A stretch of 64,000 nt of DNA from Anaerofustis stercorihominis (GTDB taxonomy: Bacteria > Bacillota > Clostridia > Eubacteriales > Anaerofustaceae), in contig SVCP01000001.1 in assembly GCA_015058295.1 (NCBI GenBank), forward strand, positions 1 through 64,000, written 5' to 3'. The position numbers were made by a program, and so were the translations under genes. Positions 35,834-44,216 of the stretch are shown piece after piece. Each line of letters starts with the position of its first letter. Position 1 is the first letter of the stretch. The notes under the pieces were generated by a model, which saw only the letters and a program-made list of their open reading frames with translations, searched no databases and was not told the origin of the DNA.

Positions 35834-36259
35834 TTGGATAATATTGATTATAAGATTATCGAGATACTTTCTTCGGACGGCAGAATTACTATGAAAGAAC
35901 TGTCGCACAGATTGTCTCTTTCTGCCCCGGCAGTTGCGGAAAGAGTAAAAAGACTTGAGCAGAACGGAGTCATTACTTCGTACAAAGCTGTAATCAACAG
36001 AAGCGCTCTCGGACAGACTATAACTGTTCTTATCAACGTAGAATGTCCGGCTATGGAGTACGACAAATTCACTGAATTTGCGGACGGAACACCGGAAATC
36101 AGCGAATTTTATTACGTGACAGGACAGCATTCTCTCATAGTCAAGGCATACGTTACATCTACGGAGCATCTGGCAAAACTGGTGGAAAGTCTGCAGGCAT
36201 TCGGGCAGACGGAAACGTTTGTTGTTATGTACACGCATGTGAAGGATAACATATTCTGA
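35834..36259 (+). CDS. Lrp/AsnC family transcriptional regulator
   Basis: 141 residues, starting at TTG; no ATG or GTG is available upstream, and AAAGGGG lies about 10 bases before. N-terminal helix-turn-helix DYKIIEILSSDGRITMKELSHRLSLSAPAVAERVKRLEQNGVI, then an RAM effector-binding domain (about 65-141). Lrp-type regulators form octamers and sense amino acids. The rare start codon may limit production. Neighbouring targets are not obvious. Confidence 0.93.
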   Translation: MDNIDYKIIEILSSDGRITMKELSHRLSLSAPAVAERVKRLEQNGVITSYKAVINRSALGQTITVLINVECPAMEYDKFTEFADGTPEISEFYYVTGQHSLIVKAYVTSTEHLAKLVESLQAFGQTETFVVMYTHVKDNIF

Positions 36260-36305
36260 TTGAACAGTGCAGGCTGTTTAAATTACGGTGAAATGAGGAA
36301 CGCAG

Positions 36306-37256
36306 ATGATTGGCAGTGGTCTGAAGAAGATCGTTAGTGCAAACGGATTGAAGATCGACAAGGGTGTCGGATATGGCAGTTTCAGGGGGTATGCGGTAAC
36401 CTTATCCGAAGGTGCAGGATGGAAAAGGATGTCAATAGCTACGGTGTTCAGTGATGTGAACAAAAAATACGCATTGAGAGAGAAAATCGATGGTGTGGAT
36501 ATGCTGAAACTGTATAGGATCCGCGAGTTGGTATTCTATGATGATGCAATAGATATCTGGTTTAACGACAATCCCGGCACAATGAAAAAGATAGAGGAAT
36601 TTATCGAGTGGTTCTTTCCTCTTCTTGATGAGGCATCAGCATCAAAGGCAGATGTATGTACGCATTGCGGTTTTTCATACGGAAGTGATGTTGAATGGTT
36701 GTTGTTGAACGGAATTGCTTATCCTCTGCACTCATCATGCGCAGTTCAGGTAAAAAATGAAATTTCGGAACAGCAGCAAGTCCAAAAGGACGAAGATACC
36801 GGCTCTTATGTATCCGGATTTATCGGTGCGGCTCTTGGAGCTCTTCTCGGAGCTATTGTGTGGGCAGTGATTTTCAATTTCGGGTATATGGCTTCTGTAG
36901 TGGGTATTCTAATCGGATTCCTCGCGGAAAAAGGATACAGACTTTTTCGTGGTAAAAACGGAAAAGGAAAGCTTGCCGTTATTTTGCTGGTTACGGTGCT
37001 GGCCGTTGTTCTTGGTACGGTCGGAGGTGAAGTCCTTGGTGTGATAGGGTATATCTCGTCGGGGGAACTCATGGGGTTTACATATGCTGATGCATTTCCG
37101 CTCGTGATGTATATTCTCACTACAGATCCAGCAGCAATGTCTGTACTTGTGAGAAATGTAATCAGTGGTGTTATGTTTGCTCTTCTGGGAGTCTGGATCA
37201 TTCTCAGGAATGTGAAGAAAGAAGTATCCGGTGTGAAGGTTACTGAACTGAAATGA
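36306..37256 (+). CDS. Membrane protein with zinc knuckle, unknown
   Basis: 316 residues. The first about 110 residues form a soluble domain (a PH-like feel: GVGYGSFRGYAVTLSEGAG...). A CTHCGF pair near 119 with a later HSSC near 145 could bind a zinc ion. From about 160 to 310 there are four hydrophobic helices with Gly/Ala-rich packing (GAALGALLGAIVWAVIF). I do not recognise the family. It follows the lrp-like gene by 46 bases without a terminator between, so the two may be cotranscribed. Confidence 0.7.
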   Translation: MIGSGLKKIVSANGLKIDKGVGYGSFRGYAVTLSEGAGWKRMSIATVFSDVNKKYALREKIDGVDMLKLYRIRELVFYDDAIDIWFNDNPGTMKKIEEFIEWFFPLLDEASASKADVCTHCGFSYGSDVEWLLLNGIAYPLHSSCAVQVKNEISEQQQVQKDEDTGSYVSGFIGAALGALLGAIVWAVIFNFGYMASVVGILIGFLAEKGYRLFRGKNGKGKLAVILLVTVLAVVLGTVGGEVLGVIGYISSGELMGFTYADAFPLVMYILTTDPAAMSVLVRNVISGVMFALLGVWIILRNVKKEVSGVKVTELK

Positions 37257-37261
37257 ATAAG

Positions 37262-37293
37262 AAAAAATGACTGAGATTTTCAGTCATTTTTTT
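37262..37293. terminator. Bidirectional terminator
   Basis: Stem AAAATGACTGA / TCAGTCATTTT with a short loop and T-run, between convergent genes. It overlaps the stop region of the minus-strand gene. Confidence 0.85.
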
Positions 37294-38149
37294 ATGGTGT
37301 ATCTATATTCTGTGGATGTTCAATATCATTTTTGCTCTGTTCATCCATCATCCTGTGATATTCACGGGCATTCATATCAGCATGCTCTACTCTTTCGTAA
37401 AGCCCTTCCTCATATATATCCGAATATAAAAATCTCATTGTTTCGACCCTTGCTTCCTGCCTGTGAGAGCCGTCCTTATTATATTCAAGCACAAAGTCTA
37501 TGTCATAAAACGGAACATTATGGCTGTCCATGAGTTGTTTTACTTTCAGCAATATCTCACAGGCTTTTTCGATGCTGACCGTATTGTCCTGCACGTAAAG
37601 GGTGAGATGGCCTGCTTTCTTAGCCAGCTCCGCAACATCATAGATTCCATCAATAACAAGCTCATCCTGCAGGATTGCATTTGCGGGAACATCAGGCATT
37701 CCGATGATCTCTTTTTCAGCAAATTCTATAGTTCCGTAGTCAATATCGCTGAAATACGGAAACTCAGACGAGGAGAAAACATTTTCAACCATCATCCTGT
37801 ATTCGCCGTCTATTCTCCTTGCTGTATTGTACCCACCGAGAACAAGATTTTCGTAATTGTCGTTTACTATGTGCCCCCACATATCAATATTGATCGTAAA
37901 GTCCGTATCTGTGCTTGTGGGAGAGTTTACTTTTGCGTAATAGCTCGTATCTTTGAAGCTGAACAGAAAATCATATACGACAAAATCCGTATCCCCGTAG
38001 TTCTCCCGCATATATTTTTCCACTGCATTTTCCGCAAGCATCTTTGAGAGCGGGTTTCCTACGAGTCCGTTGGCAAACACACAAAGACCTGTTATCATTG
38101 CAATGGCTATGAGAAATGCCGTTATTTTAAGTATTTTTCTTTTTTTCAT
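37292..38149 (-). CDS. YfjL-like exported protein of the ECF operon
   Basis: 285 residues from the ATG with AAAGGA 8 bases upstream and four bases after the anti-sigma stop; a longer start would overlap that gene. One N-terminal signal or anchor helix (LKITAFLIAIAMITGLCVFANG) leads to an extracytoplasmic domain of about 250 residues with many Asp/Tyr/Glu. Layout resembles YfjL-type proteins that are often encoded after an ECF sigma factor and a zinc-finger anti-sigma factor. Role unknown; being secreted, it may be an envelope sensor or effector. The family call is moderate. Confidence 0.65.
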   Translation of the reverse strand: MKKRKILKITAFLIAIAMITGLCVFANGLVGNPLSKMLAENAVEKYMRENYGDTDFVVYDFLFSFKDTSYYAKVNSPTSTDTDFTINIDMWGHIVNDNYENLVLGGYNTARRIDGEYRMMVENVFSSSEFPYFSDIDYGTIEFAEKEIIGMPDVPANAILQDELVIDGIYDVAELAKKAGHLTLYVQDNTVSIEKACEILLKVKQLMDSHNVPFYDIDFVLEYNKDGSHRQEARVETMRFLYSDIYEEGLYERVEHADMNAREYHRMMDEQSKNDIEHPQNIDTP

Positions 38150-38153
38150 ATTG

Positions 38154-38666
38154 TCAGTCCTTTCTGAATGCAAAATGAATGAGACATGCTATCACAACGC
38201 CTATGAGCACGAATATGGTATATATACCTGTCCATATGAGCAAAGAGTATATATCAAGATGTTCTGCACCTTTTATCATATGAAGAGCGTTAAGGATATA
38301 GCTTGTTATAAAAAGCAGTATTGGTACTTCATATACGGCTTTCCATCCGAATATTACATACCCGAGTGCACCGATGGCAGGCATGATGATGCTGTTGTAG
38401 AATATTTCGCTTCCGGCAGTCAGCCCGAAGCCGAATAACAGTCCGAACATCATCAGCATTACGGAAAATGTCCGTAATTGGCCGGTAAATTTTTTGAATG
38501 CTTTATCTGTGTCTGTAACAGGAGATGGCATCTCTCCGAGGAGTGCACGGCAGCTGTCACACTGTTCCGTATGCAATGTTACTGCTTTTACACTGTCGTC
38601 GCTTGCTATGCCGTCTTTCACAAGAGGAATAAGATCCATACATATATCGCAGGTTATTTTATTCAT
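38154..38666 (-). CDS. Anti-sigma factor with zinc finger (zf-HC2)
   Basis: 170 residues. N-terminal ZAS-type zinc finger: CDICMDLIPLVKDGIAS...HTEQCDSC (the H-x3-C-x2-C block is HTEQCDSC). Four hydrophobic helices follow (about 70-165). Such membrane anti-sigma factors hold the ECF sigma factor until an envelope signal releases it. The start overlaps the sigma gene end by eight bases, so the proteins are made in a coupled ratio. Confidence 0.88.
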   Translation of the reverse strand: MNKITCDICMDLIPLVKDGIASDDSVKAVTLHTEQCDSCRALLGEMPSPVTDTDKAFKKFTGQLRTFSVMLMMFGLLFGFGLTAGSEIFYNSIIMPAIGALGYVIFGWKAVYEVPILLFITSYILNALHMIKGAEHLDIYSLLIWTGIYTIFVLIGVVIACLIHFAFRKD

Positions 38667-39162
38667 TCATCAGTCCCTCCTTTTTCAGTGTTTCTTTTAT
38701 TTTGGTCTTCGCCCTGAAGTATATTACCCTTGCAGTGCTTTCTGATATATTTAATCGGTTTCCGATTTCATAAAACGAATAGCCATCAAGCCGCATCAGC
38801 AGTATATCTTTTGTCCTGTCGGCTTCGCTTTGTATCAGTTCGCATATTCTGTCTGCAGTTTCCTTTGATATATAATCTTCCTCTACAGGATCGTTCCCGT
38901 CAGTCAGCAATTCGCTCAGTGCATAAGTTTCCTTTTGCCTGTCCTTTTTTCTCAGATACGCGTACCATCGGTGCCTTGCGATAGAAAACATCCATGTTTT
39001 TATGTCTGATTCGCCGCGGAATCCTGCAATCGATTTTATCACCTCCAGAAACACTTCAGAAGCAAGGTCCTCCGATAGGGAGGCATCACGGCTCAGTCCG
39101 TAAAGATATGTATATATGTCCTTGTAATGGCTTTTGAATAATTCTTCTACGAGCCTTTTCAT
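38659..39162 (-). CDS. ECF RNA polymerase sigma factor
   Basis: 167 residues: sigma-70 region 2 (YGLSRDASLSEDLASEVFLEVIKSIAGFRGESDIKTWMFSIARHRWYAYLRK) and region 4 (DILLMRLDGYSFYEIGNRLNISESTARVIYFRAKTKI), with no region 3. First gene of a three-gene operon with its anti-sigma factor and a YfjL-like exported protein. RBS GAGGAGG. The regulon cannot be read from this window; autoregulation is usual in the family. Confidence 0.93.
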   Translation of the reverse strand: MKRLVEELFKSHYKDIYTYLYGLSRDASLSEDLASEVFLEVIKSIAGFRGESDIKTWMFSIARHRWYAYLRKKDRQKETYALSELLTDGNDPVEEDYISKETADRICELIQSEADRTKDILLMRLDGYSFYEIGNRLNISESTARVIYFRAKTKIKETLKKEGLMNE

Positions 39163-39280
39163 AATGTCCTCCTCTCGTCATATTAGTGAACTATTATAGT
39201 GTTTTGTTACAATTTTTATTAAATTTCTTTTTTATTCTATCACATAACGGTTCAGAATTGCTCAGGATATGAATCCCGGA

Positions 39281-39312
39281 AAATAAAAAAAGACCGCCAA
39301 AAATCGACGGTC
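39281..39312 (-). terminator. Terminator after recJ-apt
   Basis: Stem GACCG(cC) / (Ga)CGGTC, and on the minus strand TTTTTTTATTTT follows. Confidence 0.82.
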
Positions 39313-39323
39313 ATATGTTGAAT

Positions 39324-39839
39324 TTAGAATTCATATTTTACAAGAGATTTAAGATTGTATTTAGCAAGCTTTTCTGCCGGTTTAAGGCCTGTGAGTTCGA
39401 TGAGAGCGATGATCTGTGTTACTTCTCCGCCGAGGCTTTCAACGAGTTTTGCACATGCTTCAAATGTTCCGCCTGTTGCCGCAAGGTCGTCAACAAGAAC
39501 AACTTTGTCGCCGGGTTTGATAGCATCTTTGTGCATTTCAAGAATGTCTGTGCCGTATTCGAGTTCGTATTCGTAGCTGATTGATTCAGCAGGGAGTTTG
39601 CCGGGCTTTCTTACAGGCACGAATGCCGCACCGATCTTGTATGCGATTGCTGTTCCGAAAATGAATCCTCTTGATTCCGGTCCTACGATAACGTCAACGT
39701 CACCTTCGATAAGTGCTGACATTTCGTCAATGCATACTTTCAGAGCTTCTTTGTCCTGAAGTATTGTTGTGATGTCCTTGAAGCTGATGCCTTCTTTCGG
39801 GAAATCTTCTATCACTCTGATTTTTTCTTTAATATCCAT
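39324..39839 (-). CDS. apt: Adenine phosphoribosyltransferase
   Basis: 171 residues from the ATG with AGGAGG; a longer frame begins inside the recJ-apt gap. Type I PRTase fold with IEDFPKEGISFKDIT at the start, VGPESRGFIFG and the PRPP loop VVLVDDLAATGGTFEA. Converts adenine plus PRPP to AMP. 27 bases after recJ; recJ-apt is a familiar Firmicutes pair, though relA, which often follows, is not here (a terminator follows instead). Confidence 0.97.
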   Translation of the reverse strand: MDIKEKIRVIEDFPKEGISFKDITTILQDKEALKVCIDEMSALIEGDVDVIVGPESRGFIFGTAIAYKIGAAFVPVRKPGKLPAESISYEYELEYGTDILEMHKDAIKPGDKVVLVDDLAATGGTFEACAKLVESLGGEVTQIIALIELTGLKPAEKLAKYNLKSLVKYEF

Positions 39840-39866
39840 ATTATCCTCCTTTATGCTCATAAATAG

Positions 39867-42263
39867 CTATGACTTCTTGTTTAATTCTATCATAATTGCC
39901 GTTGAATTTATATCTTTTTGTGATGAAATCTTTAAAAATTCCACATTAAGTATATTTCCTTCAACATTGTAGTCTATTATACCCATTTCCTGCATCATAT
40001 CAAGAGACAGCAGAAGTGAAAAATAATTTATCCTGAATGTCGCTTTTGTGTTTAGCAGTCCTATAAGTCTGTTTATGTCTCCTCCGATACTTTCGAGAAT
40101 CCGCAGGTTTTTATAAATGAACAACACATAGTTTCTTGAGAAGTTTATCTCCGCCGAGTATCTTGATGCACGCAGGAAAAACACATCTTCCCTGTGTTCG
40201 TAGAATCTTTTTTCAAGAGCGAAATAGCAGGGAGTATCCAGGACTACAATCCGTTTTCCTTTTATGTAGTCCAGATCTTCGCCCACAGGATTTACGAGAA
40301 TATTTATGGCATTCATCCTGAATGTGTTCATCTTGCCGTATCTTGCTATTATGTTATAGTTCTGGTACTTGGCGTATGAAAGACATCTGATAAGAGTATC
40401 TTTCCCGTAAAGCACATATACTGTATTTTCATAATCATCCAGAGCTCCTTCAACTGTCAGAGGAAGGTATTTTTCGTCCGGTATGATGTAATTATCGTGA
40501 TTGCCGAAATTTACGTTAAAATGTCCGTACAGGCTCTCATAATAGCTCTGCGGGCACGGGATATGAGGCATGATCTCTTTTATTTCGAGCTGTATGCCGC
40601 CGTTTTTACGGTATGTATCTATGCCTGCAGTGAACAGAATGTCATAATATTCATCTGTAGCAAGCTCTTTTATCAGGCTTCCCATATTGAATGCCACTGC
40701 CTGCACACTTATGTCATCAGAAGTCACCATTGCTCTGAAATGAGTTTTGTCCTTGCCGATCGGGAATATGTTTGAAAATCTTGCCCTCTCCAGCTTATAT
40801 ACAGGTTTGGGATTTGAAATTCCGAACGGTGCAAACAGCTCTGTCTCTTTTATTGCCTTTGTGGTGAGCTGTGAACATACCGCTTCCAAATCGTACATAC
40901 ACCTTTTATATAAAAATCTCTTTGTGTCGAGACTGTCCGCATATCGGTTTACGATCTGTGCAAGTTCATCAAATTTATCTGCAGCAATGGTAAAACCTGC
41001 GGCCTGTGAGTGTCCTCCGAATTTGACGAACAGTTCATTTCCTGTTTTCAGCGCTTCGTATATATCAAACCCGGATACGCTTCTTGCGGAAGCCTTTACA
41101 AATCCGTCTTTTTCGCATCCTATGATGACAGGTCTGTTGAGCAGCCCTGCGGCTTTTCCTGCGGCAATACCTATTACGCCTTCATTTTCATCTTCAAGTT
41201 TCACAAATATGACTTTCTGCTTTTCTGTCAGATTGTTCTGTTCAATATATGTATTGACCTGTTCGTGGATGTATCTTTCAATGTCTTTTCGTTCGGTATT
41301 TATCTCATCGAGCTCTTCGGCGAGATCTTTAAGTTGCCACTGTTCTTCCGATATAAGAAGCTCAAGTGCCATATCAGCGCTGTAAAGCCTTCCTGCGGCA
41401 TTTATTCTCGGTGCGATCTGAAAAGATATCTCATGGCTCTGAATTTTTGCAACGTCAATTCCCGCTTTTTTTGCAAGAGCGGTGATTGCAGGATATTTGT
41501 GCTGCGAGATGTATGTGAGAGCAAGAGAACTGAGAGTTCTGTTTTCACCTGATAATGATACGAGATCCGCAATGCTTGCGATTCCTGCAAGAATCAAAAT
41601 TTTCTCAGTTTCCTGTTCGTCAAGTACGTCGAGGGCTGTTGCCAGTTTGTATGCAATGCCTGCACCGCAAAGATCTTCAAACGGGTAACTTTCTGCAGGC
41701 ACTTTGGGATTTATTATAGAAAAGCATTCCGGGAGTATATCAGGACACGAGTGATGATCTGTAAGGATAACATCAATTCCCAGCTGTGAAGCAAGGTCTA
41801 TCTCGTTTACAGCGGTGATACCATTATCGACTGTGATGATAAGAGTGGTCCCTGTGTTTGCTATGGCACGGATACTCAGTTCGTTCATTCCGTACCCGTC
41901 AGAGAAGCGGTCGGGAATATAGTAATCAACATCGCATCCCATTTTTTTCAGGGCTGTATATATTATTGCTGTGGCACAGACCCCGTCGCAATCATAGTCT
42001 CCGTATATTGTTACTTTTTCGCCTCTTTCATAGGCCAGCCATATTCTGTCCACGCTCTTCTGCATATCCCTGAAAAGAAAAGGGGAGTAAAGATGTTCTT
42101 TTTTCGGATACAAAAACATTTCCGCATCTCCCACGGAACTAATTCCTCTTTTGGACAGTAGTTTTGCCGCAAGAGGGGATATATTGAATTGACGGACGAG
42201 GAGTTTTTCGAATTCGAGGTTTTCGTCCGATGTATTTCTTTGTTTGAATAATTTATATTGCAT
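39867..42263 (-). CDS. recJ: Single-stranded-DNA-specific exonuclease RecJ
   Basis: 798 residues from the ATG with CGGGGA upstream (a GTG eight codons earlier is in frame but lacks an RBS). DHH/DHHA1 phosphoesterase core with YGDYDCDGVCA, ILTDHHS and GGHSQAAGFTI, an OB-fold region, and a long C-terminal extension (about 560-798) as in Firmicutes RecJ. It degrades single-stranded DNA 5' to 3' in recombination and mismatch repair. Confidence 0.95.
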   Translation of the reverse strand: MQYKLFKQRNTSDENLEFEKLLVRQFNISPLAAKLLSKRGISSVGDAEMFLYPKKEHLYSPFLFRDMQKSVDRIWLAYERGEKVTIYGDYDCDGVCATAIIYTALKKMGCDVDYYIPDRFSDGYGMNELSIRAIANTGTTLIITVDNGITAVNEIDLASQLGIDVILTDHHSCPDILPECFSIINPKVPAESYPFEDLCGAGIAYKLATALDVLDEQETEKILILAGIASIADLVSLSGENRTLSSLALTYISQHKYPAITALAKKAGIDVAKIQSHEISFQIAPRINAAGRLYSADMALELLISEEQWQLKDLAEELDEINTERKDIERYIHEQVNTYIEQNNLTEKQKVIFVKLEDENEGVIGIAAGKAAGLLNRPVIIGCEKDGFVKASARSVSGFDIYEALKTGNELFVKFGGHSQAAGFTIAADKFDELAQIVNRYADSLDTKRFLYKRCMYDLEAVCSQLTTKAIKETELFAPFGISNPKPVYKLERARFSNIFPIGKDKTHFRAMVTSDDISVQAVAFNMGSLIKELATDEYYDILFTAGIDTYRKNGGIQLEIKEIMPHIPCPQSYYESLYGHFNVNFGNHDNYIIPDEKYLPLTVEGALDDYENTVYVLYGKDTLIRCLSYAKYQNYNIIARYGKMNTFRMNAINILVNPVGEDLDYIKGKRIVVLDTPCYFALEKRFYEHREDVFFLRASRYSAEINFSRNYVLFIYKNLRILESIGGDINRLIGLLNTKATFRINYFSLLLSLDMMQEMGIIDYNVEGNILNVEFLKISSQKDINSTAIMIELNKKS

Positions 42264-42393
42264 AAGTTTTCCCCGGTTTTCGGTCACATTCTGATATTCA
42301 TTGAGATTATACCATAAACTATGGGGACGAAATATATAAAACTGTCAAATTTATAAATACAGGCAGTATTTTAAATGTTTTACGTTGAAGTAC

Positions 42394-42422
42394 TTGAAAT
42401 AGAATAGTATATATTGTATAAA
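42394..42422 (+). promoter_or_regulatory. Promoter of the dockerin gene
   Basis: TTGAAA at 42394-42399, 17 bases, TATAAA at 42417-42422. Confidence 0.65.
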
Positions 42423-42438
42423 TAAACAGGAGGCATTT

Positions 42439-42951
42439 ATGAAAAAGATAACATGGATTCTTTGTATTATGATAATATTCTCTTGTGTTGCAATGGCAGG
42501 TGCCGCTGCTTATGAGATATCGTTTGGCTCTGATATAGCAGAGGTAAATGTAGGCAGGAGGCTTGATATAGGCGGATTTCTTAATGCATTGCCTGAAGAA
42601 AATATCACAGAGATTACATATATTGTTGCCGACAAATCCGTAGGTGAGATCATCGACGGAAAATTCGTCACTAAGAGGGTTGGCAATACCGCAGTTACAG
42701 CCGTAGGGTCATTTGACATTGACGGGCAGACTTTAACAGATTATGATGCTCTTACAGTTGTAGTAAACAAGGAAGGTTCTGCAGTTAAGAGCTATGACAC
42801 AAATATGGACGGAATAATAGACGGTAAGGATCTTGAAATGGTGCTTTCTGTTTATGGAAGTAATGATGTTTTCTGTGATTTCAATGAGGACGGTGTAGTG
42901 AATTCATCGGATCTTTCTTTGATTCTGAGTATGTATGATCAGTCATTATGA
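42439..42951 (+). CDS. Secreted protein with C-terminal type I dockerin
   Basis: 170 residues, ACAGGAGG RBS. Signal peptide at 1-24 (KKITWILCIMIIFSCVAMAGAAA). A middle domain of about 90 residues resembles a small Ig-like or bacterial Big domain (VADKSVGEIIDGKFVTKRVGNTAVTAVGSF). The C-terminal about 50 residues hold two EF-hand-like repeats: DTNMDGIIDGKDLEMVLSVY and DFNEDGVVNSSDLSLILSMY, each with the Ca-binding D-x-N-x-D-G...D pattern of dockerins. Dockerins bind cohesins on scaffoldin proteins, but the protein has no catalytic module and no cohesin gene is in the window. Single gene with its own promoter. Confidence 0.85.
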   Translation: MKKITWILCIMIIFSCVAMAGAAAYEISFGSDIAEVNVGRRLDIGGFLNALPEENITEITYIVADKSVGEIIDGKFVTKRVGNTAVTAVGSFDIDGQTLTDYDALTVVVNKEGSAVKSYDTNMDGIIDGKDLEMVLSVYGSNDVFCDFNEDGVVNSSDLSLILSMYDQSL

Positions 42952-42998
42952 CAAATTTTTTGCAAAAATTCTGATAAATTAGAGGAAGATTAAACTTG

Positions 42999-43026
42999 TT
43001 GACAAGCTTTTTTATTATGATATAAT
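42999..43026 (+). promoter_or_regulatory. Promoter of smpB-ssrA
   Basis: TTGACA at 42999-43004, 16 bases, TATAAT at 43021-43026, start expected about 8 bases before the smpB start codon. Confidence 0.8.
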
Positions 43027-43041
43027 TAAGCAGGGTAGAAA

Positions 43042-43500
43042 ATGAAAGATAATAATAACAGAGTAATAGCACAAAACAGAGCTGCCAGGCATGAATATTA
43101 TGTGGAAGACACTTTCGAGGCGGGACTTGTTCTCTTCGGGACTGAAGTGAAATCCATCCGCGCAGGCAGAGTAAACTTAAAAGACAGCTTTGCTTATGTA
43201 AAAGACGGAGAGGTATTTGTTGCGGGAATGCACATAAGCCCCTATGAGCAGGGCAATATTATGAATAAGGATCCGTTAAGGCTGAAAAAGCTCCTTCTCA
43301 ACAAGAGAGAGATAAGAAAACTCAGGGAGTTTACTCAGAAAGACGGATATACACTTATTCCACTTGATCTGCATTTCGACCGTTCCTATGTAAAGATGAC
43401 GTTGGGTGTATGTAAAGGAAAGAAACTTTACGACAAGAGAGAGACAGCACAGAAACGTGATGCCCAGAGAGATGCCCAGCGCTCACTCAAATATAATTAG
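43042..43500 (+). CDS. smpB: SsrA-binding protein SmpB
   Basis: 152 residues. Beta-barrel SmpB with ARHEYYVEDTFEAGLVLFGTEVKSIRAGRVNLKDSFA and YVKMTLGVCKGKKLYDKRE, with a basic C-terminal tail (KRDAQRDAQRS) that reads the empty mRNA channel. SmpB brings tmRNA to stalled ribosomes. The final G of its TAG stop is also the first base of tmRNA, so the two genes overlap by one base and are most likely cotranscribed and then processed. Confidence 0.97.
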   Translation: MKDNNNRVIAQNRAARHEYYVEDTFEAGLVLFGTEVKSIRAGRVNLKDSFAYVKDGEVFVAGMHISPYEQGNIMNKDPLRLKKLLLNKREIRKLREFTQKDGYTLIPLDLHFDRSYVKMTLGVCKGKKLYDKRETAQKRDAQRDAQRSLKYN

Positions 43501-43842
43501 GGGGCGTAATGGTTTCGACGGGGATAGTGAGGTTTGATAAGCGGGTAGATGCGCTGAACATCTTTAAAAGCGGCAACTTTAAAATTAAACGCTAACGAAA
43601 ATTTAGCAATCGCTGCCTAATGGTGGCCGTCCCACTTTGTTCGTCCTGCCGGGCTTAGTGGGGTGTCAGATAATGCAGGCAACTGTTTTCGGGATGCTCC
43701 GACCGAAGGCAGTATAAGGAGATCGCATTCGTAAGTTTTGCCCATTGCACTTACGGGTGTTAAACTGAGCAAGAAGCTGCACCCGGAGAAGGTCACTCCA
43801 AGTTATTTTCGGACAGGGGTTCGACTCCCCTCGCCTCCACCA
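43500..43842 (+). ncRNA. ssrA: Transfer-messenger RNA
   Basis: 343 nt. Acceptor ends GGGGGCG / CGCCTCC close the molecule, A discriminator and CCA encoded. T arm GGTTCGACTCC is seen near the 3' end. The tag frame starts at the resume codon GCT at 43591 and ends with TAA at 43618-43620, coding ANENLAIAA, so the full tag is A-ANENLAIAA. It rescues stalled ribosomes together with SmpB. A U-run hairpin terminator follows. Confidence 0.97.
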
Positions 43843-43854
43843 ATATGGAGATTA

Positions 43855-43899
43855 ACCGTTATATGTACTTTGACAAGTATGTATAGCGGTATTTTTTAT
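43855..43899 (+). terminator. Terminator of tmRNA
   Basis: Sixteen-base arms ACCGTTATATGTACTT / AAGTATGTATAGCGGT (three non-Watson-Crick positions that pair as G-U or A-C), then ATTTTTT. Confidence 0.75.
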
Positions 43900-44041
43900 G
43901 TGAGGGGAGTGTGAGCCTGAGAGGGGCCGAGGCGTAAAGAAAACGATTGATGATCGTTTTTAGCCGAGTGCGTGAGGAGTGTAAGCAAATCGTTGACGAG
44001 CGCGGCAGGTTTGCCGCAAGGAAAAGATGCATTCCCCTCAC
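43900..44041. repeat. Structured element with terminal inverted repeats after tmRNA
   Basis: About 142 bases that code for nothing. Outer arms GTGAGGGGAGTGT (43900-43912) and GCATTCCCCTCAC (44029-44041) pair over 13 positions with two G-U pairs. Inside are two hairpins, AAAACGAT / ATCGTTTT (43940-43960) and GCGGCA / TGCCGC (44002-44017). The right arm plus following bases (TCCCCTCACCTCCGCC) imitates the 3' end of tmRNA (TCCCCTCGCCTCCACC). It looks like a REP/BIME-type repeat or a decayed duplicate of the tmRNA end. Nature unproven. Confidence 0.55.
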
Positions 44042-44062
44042 CTCCGCCGGAAGCGGAGCAAT

Positions 44063-44110
44063 CACCAGTATGTGTAATTTATAAAGTACATATGCTGGTG
44101 TTTTTGTTTT
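44063..44110 (+). terminator. Second terminator-like hairpin after the repeat element
   Basis: Fourteen-base arms CACCAGTATGTGTA / TACATATGCTGGTG (two wobble pairs), then TTTTTGTTTT. It repeats the arrangement seen after tmRNA. Confidence 0.75.
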
Positions 44111-44216
44111 GAGTGAGGTTGGAATGTTATTTTTGATTGGTTTGTACCGATTGTATTGCCTTGCTGAAAATGGTAAAATATATACATATACGGATTATTT
44201 ATAAATGGAGGTAACA

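Noticed and set aside
43490-43500. TATAAT inside the smpB end as a promoter for tmRNA
   Set aside because: Only 2-3 bases from the tmRNA 5' end and no -35 box at the right distance.
43500-44200. Genomic island at the tmRNA gene
   Set aside because: No integrase, transposase or phage gene lies downstream; nudC and housekeeping genes follow at once.
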